From an uncultured Bacilli bacterium (GTDB lineage Bacteria; Bacillota_I; Bacilli_A; RF39; UBA660), in NCBI GenBank assembly GCA_947587115.1, contig CANPXY010000048.1, positions 1-8,850 on the forward strand: DNA of 8,850 nucleotides, written 5' to 3'. Made by a program: the position numbers and the translations under genes. The notes under the pieces were generated by a model. That model was given only the letters and a program-made list of their open reading frames with translations, searched no databases and had not been told where the DNA came from. Below, piece by piece: positions 4,122-8,850 of the stretch; position 1 is the first letter of the stretch, and each line of letters begins with the position of its first letter.

Positions 4122-6224
4122 TTGGCAAGAATTGCTTGTGTCATGCAAGATGGCCCTAAGGATTGTGGTGTGAGTTGTCTTTTGATGATCATCAGGAGTT
4201 ATGGTGGTAATATTTCAAAAGAAAAGTTACGTGAACTTAGTCATACGAATAATCAAGGAGTCAGTGCCTACGATCTTTTAGAAGCTGCCCGGCAAGTCGG
4301 ATTTATGGGGCGCGGCATTACGGGAGATCTTGGAAAGATCGATTTATTTATGTTACCTTGCATTGCACATGTCGTTGTCAATGAAAAATATCAACATTTT
4401 GTCGTTATTGAAGAAATCAATCACAAAAGACAGACACTTGTTATTTTAGATCCTGCTCAAGGAAGACGTAAATACTCTTTTAGAGATTTTGAGAAGATGT
4501 CTACCCAACAATATCTATATTTAAAACCTATACACAAACTTCCTTCATACGAACCAAAAAAACATCTTCAACATCATCTCCTTGTCTTTCTAAGTCATAA
4601 CAGAGGGATGTTCGTTTTAGTATTTCTTTTCTCTGTTTTCTACAGTTTATTGAATATTCTTTCTAGTTTTGAATTCAAATTGCTGTTGACTTATGTCATT
4701 CCGTTTTCGTCTTACTCGAACTTGAAAAAGATCAGTGTTCTGTTTATGTTCTTTGTTTTATTGCAGTTGGCAATTCATCTTTTGCGACAAAAGTTGCTCT
4801 ATTTTCTGGAATATCGTCTTTCCAATCATTTGATGATGGCAATTATTGATCAGGTTGTTTTACTTCCTTATCCCTATTATAAGAATCGAAGCACAGGGGA
4901 AATCATGAATCGAATCAACGAGATGGAGCAGATCAAAAACTTTGTTGTGCAATTATTTGGATTAGTGTTCTTAGATTTGGTGCGAGTTTTGATTTTCTTG
5001 ATCGTCTTATTTCATTTGCACAGCCATCTGACTTGGATATTGATTGTGGTCACGCTACTTTCTTTCGTGTTGACAATAATCATTCAAAAGCCACTTCAAA
5101 ATCGCTTTCAACAGTTACAAAAGACCCATGCGGAACTTGACAGTGCTTTTGTTCAAGAGTTACAGGGAGTGGAGACGATCAAGGGGCTACATATGGAATC
5201 ATCGACGGCTGAAGAGATGCAGCATCGTTATTTTCATTTTAATTTATATCGTAGCCAATTTCAAAATTTGATGAGTATCATCGATTATTTAAAAGAACAT
5301 CTGTTGTCACTAGGGTTCGTTTATCTGTTATGGCAGGGGAGTCGCTATGTAATTTTAGGTGAACTGTCGTTGGCAAACTTGATTTTGTTTCATGAATTTT
5401 ACTTTTATTTTCTATCATCCGTCCAAAACATTTTTTCTTTTATACTCTCACGATCTTCCATAAAGGTCATGGCATCTCGACTTGAAGAACTCTTTGAGAT
5501 TGGTCCTGAACAATTTGCACTTGATTATCGGCGCGTTCGAAAAGAACTTCAAGGCGATTTACTCATAGAACAGTTGAGTTATGGCTATCAAAATCATCAA
5601 CCGTTGTTGAGAAATGTCACTTTGCATATTTTTCCTAAAGACAAGGTCGTATTCTATGGCCCTAGTGGCAGTGGGAAAAGTACGCTTATGAAATTGTTGA
5701 TACGTTACTATGAAGTCGAAGAAGGAAGGATCTTGCTCGATGGAGTTGATCTTCGCCATTATACTTTAGAAGAAATTCGTCAGCAAATTGCCTATGTCGG
5801 TCAGAGTGCAACGTTATTTTCGGGAACCCTCTATCATAATATTGCTTTAGATGAAGACGTCGATTATGAGGCGTTTTTACGAATCTGTCACTTGTGTCAA
5901 GTCGATGAAATTATCAAAGATCATGTTCTAGGTTACGACGTTGTCGTGGAAGAAGGAGGGTTTAATTTGAGTGGCGGAGAGCGACAACGGATCATTCTAG
6001 CAAGAACGCTTCTAAAATCACGAGCGATCTATATTTTTGATGAAGCCATGGGTCAGATGGATGAGGCGATGGAGGGTGTGGTCTTAAAAAATATTCTTGC
6101 ATATTTGAAAGAGAAGACCGTCATTATCATTTCTCATCGTGAAAATCATCAAGATCTATTTGATTTAGTGTTGCGGATGGAAGGAGGAACTGGAAGTGTT
6201 GAGGTCTTGCGATCCGTCACTTGA
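4122..6224 (+). CDS. Peptidase-containing ABC exporter for double-glycine-leader bacteriocins
   Basis: A 700-residue PCAT protein of normal length that cleaves GG-type leaders and exports the peptides with ATP. The N-terminal C39 peptidase (about 1-140) has Gln9, catalytic Cys15 in MQDGPKDCGVSC, His92 in QHFVVI and Asp110 in LDPAQG. The membrane domain spans about 155-445 with some six hydrophobic segments. The ATPase (about 478-690) has Walker A GPSGSGKS (513-520), Q-loop Gln561, signature LSGGE (616-620), Walker B IYIFDEA with Asp640/Glu641, and H-loop His672. The D-loop reads MGQMD instead of the usual TSALD. The start is TTG, fixed by AGGAGGTGA at 4106-4114. The next gene overlaps its end by 29 nt and two GG-leader peptides follow, the expected substrates. 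All catalytic residues are present. Confidence 0.93.
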   Translation: MARIACVMQDGPKDCGVSCLLMIIRSYGGNISKEKLRELSHTNNQGVSAYDLLEAARQVGFMGRGITGDLGKIDLFMLPCIAHVVVNEKYQHFVVIEEINHKRQTLVILDPAQGRRKYSFRDFEKMSTQQYLYLKPIHKLPSYEPKKHLQHHLLVFLSHNRGMFVLVFLFSVFYSLLNILSSFEFKLLLTYVIPFSSYSNLKKISVLFMFFVLLQLAIHLLRQKLLYFLEYRLSNHLMMAIIDQVVLLPYPYYKNRSTGEIMNRINEMEQIKNFVVQLFGLVFLDLVRVLIFLIVLFHLHSHLTWILIVVTLLSFVLTIIIQKPLQNRFQQLQKTHAELDSAFVQELQGVETIKGLHMESSTAEEMQHRYFHFNLYRSQFQNLMSIIDYLKEHLLSLGFVYLLWQGSRYVILGELSLANLILFHEFYFYFLSSVQNIFSFILSRSSIKVMASRLEELFEIGPEQFALDYRRVRKELQGDLLIEQLSYGYQNHQPLLRNVTLHIFPKDKVVFYGPSGSGKSTLMKLLIRYYEVEEGRILLDGVDLRHYTLEEIRQQIAYVGQSATLFSGTLYHNIALDEDVDYEAFLRICHLCQVDEIIKDHVLGYDVVVEEGGFNLSGGERQRIILARTLLKSRAIYIFDEAMGQMDEAMEGVVLKNILAYLKEKTVIIISHRENHQDLFDLVLRMEGGTGSVEVLRSVT

Positions 6225-6615
6225 AAAAGTATTTTCTTTTAAAAAGTGGTTCTTGTTCTTATTGGGATTAGGAGTGCTCTTTATCGCGAGCATTCATCGA
6301 GAAATGATCGAAACTTATTATACGATTCCTGGGACTGTGACATCCGAGGGGGTAGTAGCAGTGATTCCTATCGATCATCTTCCAAAGTTGTTGGAAAATG
6401 ATCAAGTGATGATCGATCGAGCCCACTATAAATATCGGGTCCTTCAAATTCTGGATGATGTGATTGTCGATAAAGACCGTCTATATCGACAAGTTCTAAT
6501 CGATGTACTTCTTCCTTTGCATTTGCAAGTAGAAAACAACACTTTTTCCATGCAAATTCCACTTGAGAAGAAGTTCATTTTAAAAATTATAGAATCTTGT
6601 TGGAAGGAGGAATAA
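6196..6615 (+). CDS. Short HlyD-like accessory protein of the bacteriocin exporter
   Basis: A 139-residue protein with one hydrophobic span (about 18-34) after a short basic N-terminus, so most of it should lie outside the membrane. The outer part is beta-rich. IPGTVTSEGVVAVIPIDHLPKLLENDQVMI resembles the membrane-proximal barrel of HlyD-family adaptor proteins ('G.v…V…dL.kL..gq.V.I'). The long coiled-coil hairpin and lipoyl parts of normal adaptors (around 400 residues) are absent. The start is GTG, set by AAGGAGG at 6181-6187 inside the exporter gene; the 29-nt overlap suggests coupled translation. Its position between exporter and peptides points to secretion. A role in self-immunity cannot be excluded, since no other immunity gene is visible. 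I do not recognise a named family. Confidence 0.6.
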   Translation: MLRSCDPSLEKVFSFKKWFLFLLGLGVLFIASIHREMIETYYTIPGTVTSEGVVAVIPIDHLPKLLENDQVMIDRAHYKYRVLQILDDVIVDKDRLYRQVLIDVLLPLHLQVENNTFSMQIPLEKKFILKIIESCWKEE

Positions 6616-6617
6616 TA

Positions 6618-6761
6618 TTGGAACAAATAGAAGAGGCAAAATTGAAAGAAATCAGGGGAGGAGGTGTCTCTGTACTAGCCGCCATTGGGATCGCAGCGGC
6701 CGTCGTTTTTCTAACGGGAATTATCGATGGCATTGTCCATCCCAAAAAATGTACAGGGTAA
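6618..6761 (+). CDS. Bacteriocin precursor peptide A (double-glycine leader)
   Basis: A 47-residue peptide with a 15-residue leader, MEQIEEAKLKEIRGG, with Ile at -12, Leu at -7, Ile at -4 and Gly-Gly at -2/-1, as C39 peptidases require. A third Gly follows, so the cut could be shifted by one. The 32-residue core is strongly hydrophobic with small residues (AAIGIAAAVVFLTG), a GxxxG motif (GIIDG, 34-38), and a short hydrophilic tail, HPKKCTG, with the only Cys at 45. This suits a membrane-inserting helix of a two-peptide bacteriocin, where GxxxG motifs mediate helix pairing. The start is TTG with AAGGAGG at 6604-6610, 7 nt upstream. The gene begins 2 nt after the accessory gene. Function is inferred from leader, exporter and partner. 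Confidence 0.8.
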   Translation: MEQIEEAKLKEIRGGGVSVLAAIGIAAAVVFLTGIIDGIVHPKKCTG

Positions 6762-6764
6762 ATT

Positions 6765-6935
6765 ATGAAAAATATCGAGGAAAAACAGTTATGCCAAATC
6801 GTCGGTGGAACGACGATCACCGGAGCAGTTTTGGATGCTTTCGTAAACGTCATTCAAGCCTTCTTTGATTTTGGAAGGCAACTTGGATCATCCCTAAGAA
6901 GAATTACGGAATCCAAAATTTGTCCTTTGCCATAA
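6765..6935 (+). CDS. Bacteriocin precursor peptide B (double-glycine leader)
   Basis: A 56-residue peptide with leader MKNIEEKQLCQIVGG, matching peptide A in length and in hydrophobic positions -12, -7 and -4. The 41-residue core starts TTITGAVLDAF, continues as an amphipathic helix-like stretch, and has a GxxxG motif (GRQLG, 37-41). It ends SLRRITESKICPLP with one Cys at 53; Cys10 is in the leader. The tail is basic, as in many class IIb partners. The spacing pattern FGRxLGSSLRR…C is one I associate with predicted lactobin A/cerein 7B-type class IIb peptides of Bacillota, from memory only. The start ATG lies 3 nt after peptide A's stop, with a weak AGGG (6755-6758), so translation is probably coupled. 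No clear terminator follows. Confidence 0.8.
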   Translation: MKNIEEKQLCQIVGGTTITGAVLDAFVNVIQAFFDFGRQLGSSLRRITESKICPLP

Positions 6936-6953
6936 AAACGCTTTAAAATAGAA

Positions 6954-6980
6954 GAATATCTCTTTCGTGTTTCATATAAT
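6954..6980 (+). promoter_or_regulatory. Possible sigma-E-like promoter upstream of rpsU
   Basis: CATATAAT (6973-6980) matches 7 of 8 positions of the sigma-E -10 and GAATATC (6954-6960) 6 of 7 of its -35. The 12-nt spacer is one or more bases short. It would allow mother-cell transcription of an operon that ends in yqfC-yqfD. The region 6936-7052 holds no gene. Confidence 0.28.
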
Positions 6981-7025
6981 GTTATGAGTATCAAAAAATA
7001 AGCAAAATTCTATAAAAAACCGCGA

Positions 7026-7070
7026 AAATTATCAAAAAAATGCAACTTTTTGTTGAATTGTCGATAATTT
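7026..7070 (+). repeat. Inverted repeat around the rpsU -35 box
   Basis: AAATTATC (7026-7033) and GATAATTT (7063-7070) are perfect inverted arms separated by 29 nt, enclosing the -35 element. There is no T tail, so it is not a terminator. AT-rich background lowers its weight. Confidence 0.45.
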
Positions 7071-7082
7071 GTATGCTATAAT
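7053..7082 (+). promoter_or_regulatory. Sigma-A promoter for rpsU
   Basis: -35 TTGAAT (7053-7058), 18-nt spacer, perfect -10 TATAAT (7077-7082) with an extended TGC element (7074-7076). Transcription would start near 7089, about 25 nt before the start codon. This rules out the in-frame ATG at 7069 as the rpsU start. Confidence 0.78.
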
Positions 7083-7113
7083 CTTTTGTAGAAACGCGAA
7101 GGGAGGGATCAAA

Positions 7114-7305
7114 ATGACACAAGTGACTGTTCGAAATGGTAATCTAGACATGGCTTTGAGAAAGTTTAAACAAAAAGTGGCAAGAGACGGAGTCCCTTCT
7201 GAATGCAAAAAGAGAGAGTGCTATGATAAGCCAGGTGTTCGCAGAAGAAAAGCGAAAAAAGAAGGCATTAAAAATTCTCAAAAAAGAAATCGTAATAGAG
7301 ACTAG
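7114..7305 (+). CDS. rpsU: 30S ribosomal protein S21
   Basis: A 63-residue, very basic protein: MTQVTVRNGNLDMALRKFKQKVARDG, then ECKKRECYDKPGVRRRKAKK and a Lys/Arg/Asn-rich tail. This is the full S21 pattern and length. S21 sits on the small-subunit platform near the 3' end of 16S rRNA and helps initiation. The ATG at 7114 is preceded by GGGAGGG at 7101-7107 and follows the promoter at 7053-7082. It opens the rpsU-yqeY-yqfC-yqfD cluster conserved in Bacilli and Clostridia. A terminator overlaps its stop codon, so much of the transcript probably ends there. Confidence 0.97.
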   Translation: MTQVTVRNGNLDMALRKFKQKVARDGVPSECKKRECYDKPGVRRRKAKKEGIKNSQKRNRNRD

Positions 7306-7323
7306 TCAAGTCTCTTTTCTTTT
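7297..7323 (+). terminator. Terminator/attenuator after rpsU
   Basis: AGAGACT (7297-7303) pairs perfectly with AGTCTCT (7309-7315) around a 5-nt loop, followed by TTTTCTTTT. The rpsU stop codon spans the stem-loop boundary (7303-7305). A TATAAT follows at 7326-7331 without a recognisable -35, so yqeY may depend on read-through. Confidence 0.8.
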
Positions 7324-7355
7324 AGTATAATAAGTGATGAGAAAGGGTGATAACC

Positions 7356-7805
7356 ATGACATTGGTAGAGCAGATTGATCAAGATATGATCCAAGCAATG
7401 AAAAATCAAGAGAAAGGACGCTTGATGGTCATTCGCATGGTAAAGGCGGCTTTGAAGCAGGAGATGATCGATCATAAAAAGGAATTGACGGATGAAGTGG
7501 TCATCGATGTTGTCAACAAACAAATCAAAATGCGTCAAGATTCGATTACAGAATTTTCGAAAGCAGGACGAAGCGACTTGGTAGAAGCAAATGAACAAGA
7601 GATTGCGGTTTTAAAAAAATACTTACCTGAACAATTATCGGATGAAGAAGTAAACCTCCTTCTTGATCAAGTTTTTGATACCGTTCGTCCAACGAGCGAA
7701 AAAGATATGGGCCTCATCATGAGAGAGATTACACCAAAAGTCAAAGGGCGTTATGATATGCGCTTATTAAGTGATAAAGTTAAGAGTAAATTGAACGAGA
7801 GATAA
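7356..7805 (+). CDS. yqeY: GatB/YqeY domain protein
   Basis: A 149-residue protein of normal YqeY length. The N-terminal helical region, MTLVEQIDQDMIQAMKNQEKGRLMVIRMVKAALK, is followed by the conserved block FSKAGRSDLVEANEQEIAVLKKYLPEQLSDEE (67-98). The C-terminal MGLIMREITPKVKGRYDMRLLSDKVKSKL resembles the tail domain of GatB, the tRNA-dependent amidotransferase subunit. The exact role of stand-alone YqeY is not known; a link to tRNA binding is inferred from that domain. ATG 7356 is chosen because AAGGGTGAT (7343-7351) lies just upstream; the in-frame GTG at 7347 falls inside that ribosome binding site. It follows rpsU as in Bacillus. Confidence 0.92.
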   Translation: MTLVEQIDQDMIQAMKNQEKGRLMVIRMVKAALKQEMIDHKKELTDEVVIDVVNKQIKMRQDSITEFSKAGRSDLVEANEQEIAVLKKYLPEQLSDEEVNLLLDQVFDTVRPTSEKDMGLIMREITPKVKGRYDMRLLSDKVKSKLNER

Positions 7806-7826
7806 GCATAGACTTGCTTATCTTTT
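7799..7826 (+). terminator. Terminator after yqeY
   Basis: GATAAGCA (7801-7808) pairs perfectly with TGCTTATC (7815-7822), loop of 6 nt, extended by A7800-T7823, then TTTT. The yqeY TAA (7803-7805) lies within the left arm. Confidence 0.75.
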
Positions 7827-7850
7827 CATATCCTTTTATAGGTGAAGCAC

Positions 7851-8090
7851 ATGATCCGTAAATTGGTAGACTATATCAAAGAAGGCGAATTTCGATTTAC
7901 TGTATTTCAAGATCGCGTTTACATCCAAAACTATTTAGAAGTGTTGTCTTTGGAGGATGCTCGTATCAGCATCTCTTATGCAGGAGGTCGCGTCATCTTC
8001 AAAGGCGATCATCTCAGTGTTCTACGGCTTTTAGATCAGGAAATTTTAGTTGCTGGGAAAATTATGGGAATTGAGATGGAGCAAAAATGA
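7851..8090 (+). CDS. yqfC: Sporulation protein YqfC
   Basis: A 79-residue protein of the YabP/YqfC family, slightly shorter than the roughly 93-residue Bacillus protein. The short beta-rich core runs FRFTVFQDRVYIQNYLEVLSLEDARISISYAGGRVIFKGDHLSVLRL and ends in the usual ILVAGKIMGIEME motif. It is a sporulation protein of unknown mechanism, sigma-E controlled in B. subtilis. AGGTGA at 7840-7845 places the start at ATG 7851; the GTG at 7842 is part of that site. Its stop overlaps the yqfD start by four bases (ATGA, 8087-8090), so the two are translationally coupled. Confidence 0.85.
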   Translation: MIRKLVDYIKEGEFRFTVFQDRVYIQNYLEVLSLEDARISISYAGGRVIFKGDHLSVLRLLDQEILVAGKIMGIEMEQK

Positions 8091-8850
8091 ACTACAGTAA
8101 GTATCGATTGAAGATTGTTGGAAAGAATCCTAAAAGTTTTTTACGTTCTTTATATAAATTGCATTTTCGTCTTCATGCAATTGAGGATCGTGGAGATTAC
8201 TTGATTATCGAAGTGGATGAAGAAGACTATCGGAAGATTAAAAAGATGAAAACGATCTATCAAATTGAAGTGATCGGAAGAAGAGGCCTTGCCAAAGTCC
8301 TCTATTTATTTCGAAAATATTTTTTGTTGCTCATTGGTTTAGGAGTCGGAGGTATTTGTCTATTTGTTCTTTCGCACTTGATTTTTTCGATCGAAGTAGT
8401 TCACACTGATCCAAAGATTCGGCAGTTGGTCCTCGATGATTTACGAGAAGAAGGAATTGAACGTCTCTCTTGGAAAGTGGACTTTTCGCGTCAAGAAAAA
8501 ATTGTCAAACGGATCTTAGAGAAAGAGAAAGATCAGATCGAATGGATGGAAATTGAAAACATTGGCACTTCTTACATTGTCAAAGTCGAGGAGCGAGAGA
8601 TGACGCCCACGAAAGAGCCAAAGGAGCCTCAAGATATCGTTGCGGCGAAAGATGGAATTGTGATGGAAATTACTGCTACCAGCGGGACTGTTCTGAAAAA
8701 GAAAAATGACTTTGTAAAAAAGGGTGATGTTCTCATCACGGGGGTCATTAAAAATCAAGATACACTTATGAAAGTGGTGCCAGCAGAAGGTACGATCTTT
8801 GCGGAAACGTGGTATCGATCCACTGTGGAGATGCCCTTATACTATAAAGA
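8087..8850 (+). CDS. yqfD: Sporulation protein YqfD (3' end outside the window)
   Basis: The frame stays open from ATG 8087 to the window end, giving 254 residues of a family of about 390. The N-terminal soluble part (about 1-75; KIVGKNPKSFLRSLYKLHFRLHAIEDRGDYLIIEV) is followed by one membrane span (about 78-101). The extracytoplasmic part starts as SIEVVHTDPKIRQLVLDDLREEGI and includes a lipoyl-like strand pair around 184-220 (IVAAKDGIVMEI…FVKKGDVLITGVI). This order is typical of YqfD, also called the stage IV sporulation YqfD family. It is a mother-cell membrane protein of unclear biochemical role. A modest GGAG (8078-8081) precedes the start, which overlaps the yqfC stop. The gene following in Bacillus (phoH-like) would lie beyond the window. 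Confidence 0.9.
   Translation, partial: MNYSKYRLKIVGKNPKSFLRSLYKLHFRLHAIEDRGDYLIIEVDEEDYRKIKKMKTIYQIEVIGRRGLAKVLYLFRKYFLLLIGLGVGGICLFVLSHLIFSIEVVHTDPKIRQLVLDDLREEGIERLSWKVDFSRQEKIVKRILEKEKDQIEWMEIENIGTSYIVKVEEREMTPTKEPKEPQDIVAAKDGIVMEITATSGTVLKKKNDFVKKGDVLITGVIKNQDTLMKVVPAEGTIFAETWYRSTVEMPLYYK

Noticed and set aside
5559..5759. Minus-strand open frame inside the exporter ATPase region
   Set aside because: It lies opposite the Walker A coding region and resembles no protein family.
6368..6853. Three minus-strand frames opposite the accessory and bacteriocin genes
   Set aside because: All overlap plus-strand genes with good ribosome binding sites and show no domain or leader features.
7069..7113. 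Longer rpsU starting at ATG 7069
   Set aside because: The extension contains the promoter's -10 box and precedes the likely transcription start; S21 proteins begin at the MTQVTVRNG position.
7347..7355. GTG 7347 as yqeY start, and likewise GTG 7842 as yqfC start
   Set aside because: Each GTG lies inside the Shine-Dalgarno sequence that serves the ATG a few codons downstream.
7302..7598. Minus-strand open frame opposite yqeY
   Set aside because: Overlaps a conserved plus-strand gene completely and has no independent support.
7806..7834. Sigma-E-like promoter just before yqfC (GCATAGA, 14 nt, CATATCCT)
   Set aside because: Spacing is good, but the matches are partial and the start would fall on the ribosome binding site; it also lies within the yqeY terminator.
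8516..8758. Minus-strand open frame opposite yqfD
   Set aside because: Shadow of the recognised YqfD coding sequence; no ribosome binding site.

Overview
The window is low-GC DNA from an endospore-forming member of the Bacillota, most likely class Bacilli. The evidence is a run of sporulation and germination genes (spoIIIAH, gerE, gerM, yqfC, yqfD), AGGAGG-type ribosome binding sites, TTGAnn/TATAAT promoters, a tRNA with encoded CCA, and many short U-tailed terminators. TGA is used as a stop (4122 gene, yqfC), so the code is the standard bacterial one. Intergenic gaps are short and terminators usually overlap stop codons, which suggests a compact genome, perhaps an uncultured gut-type Bacilli lineage. 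The species cannot be named from the sequence.

Layout. Bases 1-255 hold the C-terminal tail of an Rpn/PD-(D/E)XK-type nuclease-transposase protein, closed by a terminator. A strong promoter then drives rpmG (L33, 399-563), followed by efp (603-1160). Next come spoIIIAH (1260-1787), gerE (1902-2108) and gerM (2158-3105), each with its own signals. efp next to spoIIIAH and gerE next to gerM both look like shrunken versions of Bacillus neighbourhoods from which the intervening genes are missing. A tRNA-Arg(TCT) with its own promoter and terminator lies at 3150-3226.

Bases 3227-6935 are accessory. First there is a decayed BRO-N/antirepressor-like phage gene (3469-3948) containing three near-perfect palindromes. 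A four-gene bacteriocin operon follows: a peptidase-ABC exporter (4122-6224), a very small HlyD-like membrane protein (6196-6615), and two short double-glycine-leader peptides (6618-6761 and 6765-6935). Each peptide has a GxxxG motif and a single Cys near the C-terminus of its core. This reads as a two-peptide (class IIb-like) bacteriocin in which the exporter's C39 domain would cleave both leaders during export. A hairpin covers part of the exporter's ribosome binding site. No separate immunity or regulatory gene is visible.

Bases 7053-8850 return to core genes: rpsU (S21), yqeY, yqfC and yqfD (cut by the window end). This is the order known from Bacilli and Clostridia, but terminators stand after rpsU and after yqeY, so the ribosomal gene and the sporulation genes could be expressed at different levels.
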